Source of the DNA: Opitutus sp. GAS368
GTDB lineage: Bacteria; Verrucomicrobiota; Verrucomicrobiia; Opitutales; Opitutaceae
Assembly: GCA_945903545.1 (NCBI GenBank)
Contig: CAMDOO010000024.1
Location: 1-40,241 of the forward strand
Direction: 5' to 3'
Length of the DNA: 40,241 nt
Below, piece by piece: positions 11,365 through 19,601 of this stretch (position 1 is the stretch's first letter; each line of letters begins with the position of its first letter). The notes under the pieces are model-generated. The model saw only the letters and a list, made by a program, of their open reading frames with translations. It did no database searches and was not told the DNA's origin. A program made the translations under genes and the position numbers.

Positions 11365-12033
11365 ATGAAGGCCCCCGCCCCCCGTTTCCATTCCCGCTCC
11401 CTCTTGCGCGCCCTGCTCGCCGCGGCCCTGTTCGCAGCCCCCGCCCTGTGCCCGGGTGCCGCGGCCCCCGCTGCAGCCCCGGCAGGTGAAGCCAAGGCCG
11501 CCGCGCAGGTCGTCACCAAGCCGCATGTCCTGGCCCAGACCGAACAGATCAATGTCAGCATTGAGAACGAGCCTGACCTGCAAAAGATCTTGGTCATCGA
11601 CGAGAGGGGCGAGGTGGACCTCAACCTGATCCGGAAGATCAAGCTCGCCGGGCTCACGGTCGAGCAGGCGTGCCGCGCGATTGAGAAGGCTTATGTCGAC
11701 GGCCTCTTTCTCCGCCGGCCCAAGGCCAGCATCACGGTCGAACGCCCGGTCATTCACACCGTCACCGTGCTCGGCCAAGTCAAGAAATCCGGCAAGCTCG
11801 CCCTGCCGCCCAACCAGGATGTCGACATCGTCGATGTGATCATCCTCGCGGATGGATTCAACGACGTGGCCAGGGAATCGGCCGTGAAGGTCACGCGGAT
11901 TCTCGAGGACGGCAGCCAGAAGAGCTGGGACGACATTGATGTCGGGGCCATTCTCAAGGGAAAGAAGGACCGCAAGGATGCGCTGGTAATCCTTCCCGGC
12001 GACATCATCAACGTCCCGATGCGGATCTTCTAA
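11365..12033 (+). CDS. Polysaccharide export protein, Wza/Poly_export family
   Basis: Probable outer-membrane/periplasmic export component for exopolysaccharide. A signal peptide (SLLRALLAAALFAAPALC) is followed by the polysaccharide-export domain: LAQTEQINVSIENEPDLQ, then VIDERGEVDLNLIRKIKLAGLT at about residues 75-97, and a beta-grasp SLBB-like segment (TVTVLGQVKKSGKLALP). The final VILPGDIINVPMRIF is typical of the family. At 222 aa it is shorter than E. coli Wza (379 aa), resembling the short verrucomicrobial and myxobacterial forms. Cys29 lies at the signal-peptide end but the preceding residues are a poor lipobox. It stands directly upstream of the tyrosine autokinase. Confidence 0.88.
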   Translation: MKAPAPRFHSRSLLRALLAAALFAAPALCPGAAAPAAAPAGEAKAAAQVVTKPHVLAQTEQINVSIENEPDLQKILVIDERGEVDLNLIRKIKLAGLTVEQACRAIEKAYVDGLFLRRPKASITVERPVIHTVTVLGQVKKSGKLALPPNQDVDIVDVIILADGFNDVARESAVKVTRILEDGSQKSWDDIDVGAILKGKKDRKDALVILPGDIINVPMRIF

Positions 12034-12060
12034 GCCCTGAAGTTTTTCCATGCCCGAAGC

Positions 12061-12072
12061 CACCCCCCCCCC
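12061..12072 (+). repeat. Poly-C tract (10 C) just upstream of the autokinase start
   Basis: A run of ten C residues (12063-12072) follows an ATG at 12050 that is 16 bases after the export gene stop. With ten Cs the frame from 12050 ends at TGA after about 20 codons. With nine Cs it would run in frame into the autokinase, adding 19 residues before Met12108. Confidence 0.6.
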
Positions 12073-12107
12073 TGACTCCGCCACCCCATCCCGGCCCCAC
12101 CACCGGC

Positions 12108-14237
12108 ATGGGTGACAACGACGATCATGTCGTTGAGCGCCGCTCGCTCCGGGATTATTACATCATCCTTCGGGAAAGGCTATGGATCGCCCTGCCCCTC
12201 GCCCTCCTTGTCTCCGTCAGCATGGGGTATTACCAGTCCCGCGAGACACCGATGTACGCGGCGACCGCCACGATGGAGTTTCGGACGAAGAAGCAGAATG
12301 TTGTGATGCAACAGGGCGTGCAGGACACCGCGGTCCAGTCCGACGTCGATTTCAACAACTACCTTTCACTGCTCCGCAGCGGCCAGATCCATGACAAGGT
12401 GGTCGCCTCATTCAACGCCAGCGACACCAAGATCCTGCAGCGGCCCTACCTGAAGGATCTGGCTACGGGCCAAGCCCCCCCGCCCGTCGGGGCCGTCGTA
12501 CCGCATTGGGAGGTCAACCCGGTCAAGGGCAGCACCTACATCAACATCACGGTCCGCCATCGCGACGGCGAGGCCGCCGCCCTGATCGCCAACCGCGTGG
12601 TGGAACAATTTATCCAATACCTCGACAGCAGTAAAACGGGCATGGATGACCAAGCCATCCGATTGCTCGCCACGAGCGTAAAGGAGTCCCAAGTCAAGGC
12701 CGAGGAAGCCCAGCGCAACCTGAACGAATTCGCCGCGCGGAACAACTTGGGCGCCTCGCTGGACAGCGCCATCGGGCTCGCCGTCACGAAGCAGAATCGA
12801 ACGGTCGAGGAACTGATCAGGACGGAAGCCCAGGTGCGGGCCATCCAAGGCCCGCTCGCCCGGATCGAGCAGTTTCGTCGCGAGAAGCGCGACCTGCTTG
12901 AAATCGCGGAGGTCAAGAATGACTCCGAGGTGATCAGGGCCAGGGAGAATCTCAACCTGTCCACCACCCAATATGAGATCCTTTTCGAGCGCTATGGTCC
13001 CCGCCACCCCCGGATGATCGAGGCGATCGACCGGATGGATGCGGCAAAACGGAACTTCGATGCCGCCGTTGACCACACCGAGGCCGTGCTCAAGTCCAGC
13101 CTCGCTCAGGCAATCAGCAACCGGGATCAAGCTGTTGCCCTCCGCGATCAGGCCGGGCGGGAAGTTTCCGGCCTCAATCCGCTGCAGGTGGAATACAGCA
13201 AGCTCACGTCCGATCTCGCCGTCGCCGAGTCCACCCGCAAAGACCTCTTGAAGCGCCAGCAGGACGTCAACGTGGTCCAGTCCACCGAACAGGTCCCCGT
13301 CATCAGCCGCGACCGCGCCACTCAGCCCGGCGGGCCCTACTCACCCGACCTCAACCGCATCACCCGCACCTGCATCGGCATCGGCATCCTCGTGTTTGTC
13401 GGGGTGGCCATCGGCCTGAGCTTCGTCGACGACCGGATCAAGAGCGCGTGGGATGTCGAGCACTACATTGGCGTCAATCTGCTTGGGATCATCCCCGACC
13501 TCTCCGCCATGAAGGATGAGGAGAAGTACACCATGGTACTGAACAACCGCCAGGTACCGGGTTCCGAGTCCTTTCTCAGCGTCTACAGCGCGGTTAAAAT
13601 CCACTCCAAGCTCGATTTCCCCAAGTCCATCCTGATCACCAGCACCATTCCGGGTGAGGGCAAAACCCTGATCTCCTCCAACCTGGCCGGCAGCTTCGCG
13701 CGCCACGGCAAGAAGACCCTGCTCATCGACTGCGATCTCCGCCGTCCCATGATGCACCGTCATTTTAAGCAGCAGAACAACACCGGCCTGATCACCTGGT
13801 TCGAGGGCGGCGCCAACGTGGAGGGCAACCTGCCCGAGGACCCTACCCTGGGCATCATCAAGGTTGGCGAGGGACTCTCCCTGCTCTGCTCCGGCGGTCG
13901 CTCCAAGAGCCCGACCGAGATTCTGGAGAGCAAGGCCTTCGGGGACCTGCTCGCCCGGCTCAAGCGCTTCTATGACTTGGTGATCGTCGACTCCCCGCCC
14001 CTGGGCGCGGTGACCGACAGTCTCCTCATCGCCCAGCGCACCGATGAGGTGATCTATGTCTGCCGCTTCAACCGCGCCTACAAGAAGCACATTCGACTTT
14101 ACATGAGGGCGCTCCGTAGCGGCCGGAACGAGGTGCTCGGCGTCGTGCTCAACGGCCTGACTCCCCGCCGGATCGAGTACTACTCGAACTACCGGTACTA
14201 CCGGAGCTACAAGAAATACTACGGTTCACAGACCTAG
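12108..14237 (+). CDS. Exopolysaccharide tyrosine autokinase / chain-length regulator (Wzc-like BY-kinase)
   Basis: An inner-membrane protein of 709 aa that sets polymer length and is controlled by tyrosine phosphorylation. A Wzz domain is bounded by membrane segments at about 29-46 and 420-440, with coiled-coil in between. The cytoplasmic kinase has Walker A STIPGEGKT (Lys519), Walker A' LLIDCDLRRP (538-547) and Walker B LVIVDSPP (624-631). The last 20 residues hold eight tyrosines, the expected autophosphorylation cluster. The start is uncertain: Met12108 has no Shine-Dalgarno sequence, and an ATG at 12050 would fuse in frame if the intervening C run were one base shorter. The stop codon lies inside the first of two hairpins. 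Confidence 0.93.
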   Translation: MGDNDDHVVERRSLRDYYIILRERLWIALPLALLVSVSMGYYQSRETPMYAATATMEFRTKKQNVVMQQGVQDTAVQSDVDFNNYLSLLRSGQIHDKVVASFNASDTKILQRPYLKDLATGQAPPPVGAVVPHWEVNPVKGSTYINITVRHRDGEAAALIANRVVEQFIQYLDSSKTGMDDQAIRLLATSVKESQVKAEEAQRNLNEFAARNNLGASLDSAIGLAVTKQNRTVEELIRTEAQVRAIQGPLARIEQFRREKRDLLEIAEVKNDSEVIRARENLNLSTTQYEILFERYGPRHPRMIEAIDRMDAAKRNFDAAVDHTEAVLKSSLAQAISNRDQAVALRDQAGREVSGLNPLQVEYSKLTSDLAVAESTRKDLLKRQQDVNVVQSTEQVPVISRDRATQPGGPYSPDLNRITRTCIGIGILVFVGVAIGLSFVDDRIKSAWDVEHYIGVNLLGIIPDLSAMKDEEKYTMVLNNRQVPGSESFLSVYSAVKIHSKLDFPKSILITSTIPGEGKTLISSNLAGSFARHGKKTLLIDCDLRRPMMHRHFKQQNNTGLITWFEGGANVEGNLPEDPTLGIIKVGEGLSLLCSGGRSKSPTEILESKAFGDLLARLKRFYDLVIVDSPPLGAVTDSLLIAQRTDEVIYVCRFNRAYKKHIRLYMRALRSGRNEVLGVVLNGLTPRRIEYYSNYRYYRSYKKYYGSQT

Positions 14238-14271
14238 CAAAACGGCGGGCTGGGCCCGCCGTTTTGCTAGG
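14233..14271 (+). terminator. 18-bp hairpin overlapping the autokinase stop codon
   Basis: A perfect 18-bp inverted repeat (14233-14250 with 14254-14271, loop TGG) embraces the TAG stop at 14235-14237. The descending arm ends GTTTTGCTAG rather than in a pure T run. Position and strength suggest it ends transcription of the exopolysaccharide block or protects its 3' end. Confidence 0.65.
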
Positions 14272-14295
14272 CCCAAATGGCGCAGCCATTTGGGC
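14271..14295 (+). repeat. Second hairpin abutting the first (GCCCAAATGGC stem)
   Basis: A perfect 11-bp inverted repeat, 14271-14281 with 14285-14295 and loop GCA. It shares base 14271 with the preceding hairpin. The first possible ATG of lpxI (14277) lies inside its left arm, which argues for a later lpxI start. Confidence 0.6.
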
Positions 14296-14330
14296 TTCAA
14301 TCCCGCCAACTCCTGCCGCAACCTGCGTTC

Positions 14331-15200
14331 GTGGCGACCAAGCTGTCCTCCTATCTGCCCGTTGGCTTCGATGCGGCCCGTCCGGTTGCCCTCATCGCCG
14401 GGCAGGGCGTATATCCGCAGCTCGTCGCCGACGCGGTCCGCCAGAGCGGACTGGAGCTTCGGCTGATCGCCTTTGAGGAGGAAACCCCCCCCGGGCTTGT
14501 CGCCTCGGTCCCCGAGGGTCACCGTGAGACACTCAAGGTCGGCCAGATCGGCCGCATGCTGAAGGCGCTGGAGCGCTTCGAAGCCGGCTACGCCCTGATG
14601 GCGGGCCAGATCTCCCCACGGCGCCTTTTCCGCGGCCTCCATCCCGACCTCAAGGCCACCCGGATCCTGCTTTCGCTCAAGCGCCGCAACGCCGAGACGA
14701 TTTTCGGGGCCATCGCCCGCGAGATCGAGGCCATCGGCGTCAGCCTGCTGGATGCCCGCAGCTTTCTCGACGACCACCTGGCGACCAGCGACACCATGAC
14801 CCCGGGAAAGTTTCCCATCGAGCCCGAGCACCTCGCCCACGGCATCCAGATTGCCCGGGAGTGCGCCCGACTCGACATCGGCCAGGGCTGCGTGGTGCGC
14901 AAGGGCACTGTCCTCGCGGTCGAGGCCTACGAGGGCACCGACGAGATGCTGCGGCGGGCCGGGGAGTTCAAGACCGACGCGGCCCTCTTCGTGAAGGCCG
15001 TCAAACCGCGCCAGGATTTCCGCTTCGATGTCCCCTGCTTCGGTGTCCGCACCGTGGGCGCCATGAAGTCGGCCGGGATCATGTCGGCCTCACTCGAGGC
15101 CCACCGCGTGATCATGCTCGACAAGCCGGCCGTCCTGCGGGAGGCCCAGAAGGCCGGCATCCATCTGTTCGGCTTTTCCGGAAATTCCCCCACCCCATGA
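14331..15200 (+). CDS. lpxI: UDP-2,3-diacylglucosamine pyrophosphatase LpxI
   Basis: Hydrolyses UDP-2,3-diacylglucosamine to lipid X in lipid A synthesis, as the alternative to LpxH. Recognisable family features are the N-terminal VALIAGQGVYPQLVADAVR, the middle LMAGQISPRRLF, and the C-terminal motifs DIGQGCVVRKGTVLAVEAYEG, KAVKPRQDFRFDVPCFG and GVRTVGAMKSAGI. The GTG at 14331 gives 289 aa, close to family length. An ATG at 14277 would add 18 residues that look unrelated to the family and would start inside a hairpin. Its TGA overlaps the next gene's ATG (ATGA), so translation is probably coupled. Presence of LpxI fits a Gram-negative with lipid A. Confidence 0.9.
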   Translation: MATKLSSYLPVGFDAARPVALIAGQGVYPQLVADAVRQSGLELRLIAFEEETPPGLVASVPEGHRETLKVGQIGRMLKALERFEAGYALMAGQISPRRLFRGLHPDLKATRILLSLKRRNAETIFGAIAREIEAIGVSLLDARSFLDDHLATSDTMTPGKFPIEPEHLAHGIQIARECARLDIGQGCVVRKGTVLAVEAYEGTDEMLRRAGEFKTDAALFVKAVKPRQDFRFDVPCFGVRTVGAMKSAGIMSASLEAHRVIMLDKPAVLREAQKAGIHLFGFSGNSPTP

Positions 15201-15676
15201 ATCCAGACGTTGTAGTTATTGCGGTTAAAGGGGTGATGCCCACGGACAACGGCTGTGCCATTTTCCTCGGCGACGAGGCCAAGACCTTCGTGATCATCGT
15301 CGACCACTTCGTCGGCCACGCGATCCAGATGACCATGAAGGGCGAGCGCAAGGCGCGCCCCCTGACCCACGACCTGATCGGCAGCATCCTCCTCGGCCTC
15401 GAGACCAAGCTCGAGCGAGTGCTGATCAACGACGTCAAAAAGGGCACCTTCTTCGCCCGCGTCCTGCTCCGGATGGAGAACGAGCTTGGGCGCAAGATCG
15501 TCGAGATCGACGCCCGCCCCAGCGACTCCATCGTGCTGGCCCTCCAGCAGCAGCGGCCGATCCTCGTCGCACGCGCGGTTTACGAGGCCGTCGACGACAT
15601 GACCGAGGAACTCCAGCGCATGCTCAAGCAGCAGGCCGAGCAGGAAGAAAACGAGGGCGGGAGCTCGTCGGCGTGA
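15197..15676 (+). CDS. Bifunctional nuclease family protein (BFN/DUF151)
   Basis: A 159-aa protein of the BFN/DUF151 family. Visible features are NGCAIFLGDEAKTFVIIVDHFVGHAI, the conserved helix LTHDLIGSILLGLETKLERVLIND, and GTFFARVLLRMENE followed by IDARPSDSIVLALQ, the family's most conserved motif. The C-terminus is an acidic Gln/Glu-rich tail (QQAEQEENEGG). Plant members have nuclease activity, but the role in bacteria is not settled. The ATG at 15197 overlaps the lpxI stop, and its own TGA overlaps the GTG of the next gene. Confidence 0.88.
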   Translation: MNPDVVVIAVKGVMPTDNGCAIFLGDEAKTFVIIVDHFVGHAIQMTMKGERKARPLTHDLIGSILLGLETKLERVLINDVKKGTFFARVLLRMENELGRKIVEIDARPSDSIVLALQQQRPILVARAVYEAVDDMTEELQRMLKQQAEQEENEGGSSSA

Positions 15677-16773
15677 CCCTGACCGCGACCGAGTCCAGGC
15701 CGCCCCTGCCCGCCGGACAGCTGCCGGGCTTGCCCCTGACGGCCTTGGCGCCGATGCAGGACGTCACCGACCTCGCCTTCATGCGCGTGATCGCGGCCTA
15801 CGGCGCGCCGGACTACTTCTTCACCGAGTTCCTGCGGGTCCACTCCCAGTCGAAGCCGGAGAAGCACATCGTCCGGTCCATCGTGGAGAACGCCACCGGC
15901 CGGCCGGTCTTTGCGCAGCTCATCGGCGAGGACATCGGCCATCTCGAACGCACGGTCGCCGAGATGCTCAAGCTGCCCGTGGCCGGCATCGACCTCAACC
16001 TCGGCTGCCCCGCGCCCAAGGTCTACAAGAAGAACGTGGGCGGCGGATTGCTGCGCGACCCCGCGCGCGTCGCCACCATCCTGGCCAGCCTCCGAGCCGC
16101 CGTGCCGGGGCTGTTCACGGTCAAGATGCGGATCGGGTTCGACGACACCGCGAACTTCGACCGCCTGCTCGACCTGATCAACGAGCACCGGGTCGACCTC
16201 CTCAGCGTCCACGGGCGCACGGTCAAGGAGATGTACCGCGGCGAGGTCCACTACGACTTCATCGCCCACGCCGTGGCCCGCGTGCGCTGTCCGGTACTGG
16301 CCAACGGCAACCTTGTCTCCGCCACCCGCGCCGCGAGCGTGCTCGCCACGACCAAGGCTGCCGGCGTGATGATCGGCCGCCACGCCATCCGGAACCCCTG
16401 GATCTTCCGCCAGTGCCGTGAGCAGTTCCAGGGCCTGCCCGTCACCAAGCTGACCCTGGGCGACGTCCGCAGCTACGTGGAGCGCCTGTACCACGAGACG
16501 CGCGACGAGGGATTTCCGGAGCGGGCCCACGTGAACAAGATGAAGAAATACCTGAATTTCGTCGGGCAAAGCGTGGACCCGCGCGGCGACTTCCTGCATG
16601 CCATGCGCCGCACCAGCACGGAGGCCGAGCTTTTCGCCGTGTGCGACCGGCACCTGCTCGACCGCGCCGGCGATGAATTTGTCCCCGAGCCCTACCCCGG
16701 CGTCGTCGCCCGGCCCAACTGCGAAGTTGGGCCCGGCTCCGACGGCTGTTCGCTCGAGACGATCACGGCCTGA
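15673..16773 (+). CDS. tRNA-dihydrouridine synthase
   Basis: An FMN enzyme that reduces uridine to dihydrouridine in the tRNA D-loop. The N-terminal motif LAPMQDVTD (FMN binding) is followed by DLNLGCPAPKVYKKNVGGGLL with the active-site Cys112, KMRIGFDD, VHGRTVKEMY and VMIGRHAIRNPWIF near the phosphate-binding end. The length is 366 aa; which of the DusA/B/C groups it belongs to is not clear. The start is a GTG at 15673 overlapping the previous stop (GTGA). The last 20 residues are coded partly by an 8-bp inverted repeat (GGCCCAAC ... GTTGGGCC, 16712-16733) and look like a tail added by a repeat. Confidence 0.93.
   Translation: MTLTATESRPPLPAGQLPGLPLTALAPMQDVTDLAFMRVIAAYGAPDYFFTEFLRVHSQSKPEKHIVRSIVENATGRPVFAQLIGEDIGHLERTVAEMLKLPVAGIDLNLGCPAPKVYKKNVGGGLLRDPARVATILASLRAAVPGLFTVKMRIGFDDTANFDRLLDLINEHRVDLLSVHGRTVKEMYRGEVHYDFIAHAVARVRCPVLANGNLVSATRAASVLATTKAAGVMIGRHAIRNPWIFRQCREQFQGLPVTKLTLGDVRSYVERLYHETRDEGFPERAHVNKMKKYLNFVGQSVDPRGDFLHAMRRTSTEAELFAVCDRHLLDRAGDEFVPEPYPGVVARPNCEVGPGSDGCSLETITA
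16712..16733. repeat. Inverted repeat GGCCCAAC/GTTGGGCC inside the 3' end of the Dus gene
   Basis: A perfect 8-bp stem with a 6-base loop (TGCGAA) in the last coding part of the dihydrouridine synthase. It resembles the GCCCAA...TTGGGC hairpins at 14271-14295 and 39560-39572. Confidence 0.5.
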
Positions 16774-16805
16774 ACCGCGCTGGTTTGATTACTGATCCTT
16801 TGGCT

Positions 16806-16883
16806 CGCAGAGAGCGCAGGGACCGCAGAGACCGGGAGCCTAGGGTTAGGATATCTCCGCGATCCCTGCGGTCTCTGCGTGAA
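16806..16883. repeat. Modular octamer repeat (CGCAGAGA/CGCAGGGA) in inverted arms
   Basis: The left arm reads CGCAGAGA, CGCAGGGA, CGCAGAGA as consecutive, slightly spaced units (16806-16832). The right arm (16862-16883) is the reverse complement of the same series (TCCCTGCGGTCTCTGCG). The 165-base gap between Dus and the SufT-like gene, which converge here, is mostly this element. Confidence 0.65.
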
Positions 16884-16938
16884 CCAATCCGGATCGGGAT
16901 CATCGCGGCGGTTTAAGCATAAATCACCCTGTCTGAGC

Positions 16939-17481
16939 CTACTCCAGTCCCAGCTTCCGGCGGCCGGCCTCGGAGATCATGTGCGGGGTCCAGATCGGGT
17001 CCCACACGATGTGCACCTTGGCGGCGGCCACACCCGGGAGGGCCGCGACCTTTTGCCGGGCATCCTCCGCGATCACCGGGCCCATGCCGCAGCCGGGGGC
17101 GGTCAGGGTCATCTTGATTTCCACCGCATTGCGGCCGGCCCCGTCGGACTCAATGGCCAGGTCGTACACGAGTCCAAGGTCGACGATGTTCACCGGGATC
17201 TCCGGATCGAACACCGCGCGCAGCGCCTCCCAAACATTCGCCTCGCTGAACTCCCCGGCCGGAGCCGCGGCCGTGGCGGCCGCGGCCACCGGGATATAAC
17301 CCTCGATCGCCCCGGCATCCGATCCGGCGATGCGGTACAGGCCATCCGCGGCGCGTACCGTGACACTGCCGCCGAGGGCCTGCACGACCGTCACCTCCGA
17401 ACCGGCGGGCAAATCCACCGTCGTTCCGGCGGGGATCATGGTGGCCGGGCAGGCCCGGGAAAGACGGTGGGTTTGATTCAT
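16939..17481 (-). CDS. sufT: SufT-like Fe-S cluster assembly protein (DUF59/MIP18 family)
   Basis: Likely helps mature iron-sulfur proteins. The C-terminal half is a MIP18/DUF59 domain with DPEIPVNIVDLGLVYDL and LTAPGCGMGP, which contains the conserved reactive cysteine. The N-terminal half (IPAGTTVDLPAGSEVTVVQALGG) is the extra domain that marks the longer SufT proteins. The ATG at 17481 (MNQTHRLSRACPAT) gives 180 aa; an open extension back to 17526 looks non-native. No other suf genes are next to it. It converges with the Dus gene. Confidence 0.85.
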   Translation of the reverse strand: MNQTHRLSRACPATMIPAGTTVDLPAGSEVTVVQALGGSVTVRAADGLYRIAGSDAGAIEGYIPVAAAATAAAPAGEFSEANVWEALRAVFDPEIPVNIVDLGLVYDLAIESDGAGRNAVEIKMTLTAPGCGMGPVIAEDARQKVAALPGVAAAKVHIVWDPIWTPHMISEAGRRKLGLE

Positions 17482-17534
17482 AAAAGGTGGGAGCAGAGTG
17501 TCCTGGGGCGGCGGATCCGCAACCAAACACCGGA

Positions 17535-17712
17535 ACTTTAACCGCGGATTACGCAGATGGCGCGGATGAAGACAGGCTAAGCCCGATCCAGGTAGGGCGA
17601 GTCACTCCGTGACCGCCGAGGTCGGATTCGGGAGACCGGCGCCAACGGAGTCGACGCCCCATCGGGACGGCCTTGTTGCATCTGCGTCATGTGCGACATC
17701 TGCGGTGAAGTT
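17535..17712. repeat. Modular CGCAGATG-type inverted repeat enclosing a REP-like element
   Basis: The left arm (about 17540-17573) reads CGCGGATTA, CGCAGATGG, CGCGGATGA. The right arm (about 17680-17712) reads as the reverse complement series CATCTGCGTCATGTGCGACATCTGCGG. A GTAG-headed hairpin (17592-17617) lies between them. The whole 284-base gap between sppA and the SufT-like gene is built of such elements and I see no gene in it. Confidence 0.55.
17592..17617 (+). repeat. GTAG-headed hairpin repeat (REP-like), copy 2
   Basis: Same element as at 1664-1688 but on the plus strand: GTAGGGCG, one extra A, then GTCAC-TCC-GTGAC and CGCC. The shared stem GTCAC/GTGAC and loop TCC are unchanged. 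Confidence 0.7.
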
Positions 17713-17765
17713 CCGGCCTCTGAATTCCTGCGACCCCCAGAGATCTGGCGGTACAGCGGCGGGAC

Positions 17766-19601
17766 TCAGCGGAGGCGCAGGCCGAAGGGCAGCCGCGCGT
17801 AAACGCCCTGCGGGTCATTCAGCGTCTCCATTACCTTGAGTTCCTGCCCGATCCCCTGCAAGAGCCGCGCCTGGGGTGCCTTTGCGCTGCGGGTCCCGGA
17901 AGGCGCAAAATCATCGATCATCTGCTCCAGCAGCAGGGAAAATTCACTCTTCACCGGATACTCCTGGATCTCGTAGTTCGCCCCGAGCCCGGCCTTGTTC
18001 GCCGTGTACGCGAGGGCGGCGCCGAGGCCGCCAAGCTCGTCCACCAGCCCGAGCCGCTTGGCCTCGGTGCCCGACCAGACCCGGCCCTGCGCGATCTCCT
18101 CGACCGTCGCGGCGGGCAGCTTTCGGCCCTCGGCGACCTTGCGGATGAACTCGCCGTAAATCCAGTCGACCAGTTTCTGCACCACCTCAAGCTCGGCCGG
18201 GGTCTTGGGGCGCGAGATCGTGGTGGCGTCCGCAAACTGGCCCGTCTTCACCCGGTCAAAGGTGATGCCAAAGTCGCGCGCCAGCTTCTCGATGTCGAAC
18301 TGCACGCCGAAGACCCCGATCGAGCCCGTAATCGTGGAGGGCTGCGCAAAGATCCGATCCCCGTAGGCCGCAATCCAGTAGCCGCCCGAGGCCGCATAGT
18401 CGCCCATGGAAACAATCACGGGCTTGGCCCCGCGGGCGAGGCGCAGTTCGCGCTGGATGGCCTCCGAGGCCGAGGCGCTGCCGCCCGGGCTGTTGATCCG
18501 GAGCACGATCCCCTTGACCGAGCTGTCCTGGCGCAATTGCCGGATCTCGCGGGCATAGCGGGCCCCGCCGATCTCGCCGGGGGCGCCATCGCCGTCGACG
18601 ATTTCCCCTTCCGCGTAAATGAGGGCGATCTTGCCCCGGCTCGAGGCACTGCCGCCGTTGGCCGGCGGCGCCCCGCCCGGGCCGTCCGGCCCGGTGGCGA
18701 TCTTGGCGTATTCCTCGAGGCCGATTTGCTTGAAAGTGCGGCGATTGCCCGCGGCCGGCCCGGTTTCCTTCACGAGATCAGCTATGACCTCGTCGATGTA
18801 GGCCGAGCGGTCGATCAGCTTCGCCTCGCGCGCCCTGGCCGGCTGCAGCAAGCCCTCGGCATCCACCACTGCCTGCAGCTGGACGACCGTGATCTTCCGG
18901 CTGTCGGCGATCTGTTCGATGACATCCGTCCAGACATCACCGAGCAGCTTTTGCAGCTGCTCCCGGCTTTCCACGCTCATGTCCGACCGGGTGAAAGGCT
19001 CGATCGCGGACTTGTATTTCCCGACGCGCGTCACCTGGACGCCCACGCCGTACTTCTCGAAGGCCTTCGCGAAGAACATCGGCTCGCTGGCGAGGCCCGG
19101 GAGCTCGAGGACGCCGAAGGGATCCATGATCACATCGCTGCCCGCCGAGGCCAGGTAGTAGTCAGCCGTGCCCGCATTGGACAGGAAGGCGCGGACGGGC
19201 TTACCTGCGGCCCGCACCGCCGCCAGCGCATTCCGCACCTCGCGCAGGGAGGCATATCCGGCGCCCGAACCCGCCGAGGCCAGGCTGCCCTTGACGAACA
19301 CGCCGGCGATCCGGTTGTCGTTCGCCGCCAGCCGAAGCGCGCGGGTCACCGCGTGCAGCTGGACGGACTTCGGGATGCCGCCAAGAGGCAGCGAGCCCAG
19401 ATCCAGACCGGCCGGGCCGTCGGTGATCGGGGTCGAGAGATCAAAGACCAGGTAGGAACCCCTCGCGAGGCTGGGCGTGCTCTCGCCCCCGCCCACGGCC
19501 ACCGCAATGCCGATCAATCCGAGGACCACCACCAGCCCCCCGGCCGCAAAGATCAACAGGGCCGCCAGGCTGCCCAGCATCGAGGTCCAAAAGTTCTTCA
19601 T
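17766..19601 (-). CDS. sppA: Signal peptide peptidase SppA, long (67K) type
   Basis: A membrane-bound serine protease that degrades cleaved signal peptides. An N-terminal membrane anchor (LAALLIFAAGGLVVVLGLIG, about 12-31) precedes two tandem SppA domains. The general base is Lys197 in RVGKYKSAIEPF and the nucleophile is Ser405 in DYAASGGYWIA, equivalent to Lys209 and Ser409 of E. coli. A further motif RINSPGGSASASEAIQ lies just before it. The start at ATG 19601 gives 611 aa against 618 in E. coli; the upstream open frame to 19835 is not coding. The gene is divergent from the 497-aa unknown gene with a 232-base gap. Confidence 0.95.
   Translation of the reverse strand: MKNFWTSMLGSLAALLIFAAGGLVVVLGLIGIAVAVGGGESTPSLARGSYLVFDLSTPITDGPAGLDLGSLPLGGIPKSVQLHAVTRALRLAANDNRIAGVFVKGSLASAGSGAGYASLREVRNALAAVRAAGKPVRAFLSNAGTADYYLASAGSDVIMDPFGVLELPGLASEPMFFAKAFEKYGVGVQVTRVGKYKSAIEPFTRSDMSVESREQLQKLLGDVWTDVIEQIADSRKITVVQLQAVVDAEGLLQPARAREAKLIDRSAYIDEVIADLVKETGPAAGNRRTFKQIGLEEYAKIATGPDGPGGAPPANGGSASSRGKIALIYAEGEIVDGDGAPGEIGGARYAREIRQLRQDSSVKGIVLRINSPGGSASASEAIQRELRLARGAKPVIVSMGDYAASGGYWIAAYGDRIFAQPSTITGSIGVFGVQFDIEKLARDFGITFDRVKTGQFADATTISRPKTPAELEVVQKLVDWIYGEFIRKVAEGRKLPAATVEEIAQGRVWSGTEAKRLGLVDELGGLGAALAYTANKAGLGANYEIQEYPVKSEFSLLLEQMIDDFAPSGTRSAKAPQARLLQGIGQELKVMETLNDPQGVYARLPFGLRLR

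Noticed and set aside
14277-14330. Upstream ATG start for lpxI (18 extra residues)
   Set aside because: It would start inside a perfect hairpin and the extra residues do not resemble the family; GTG 14331 is preferred, though not proven.
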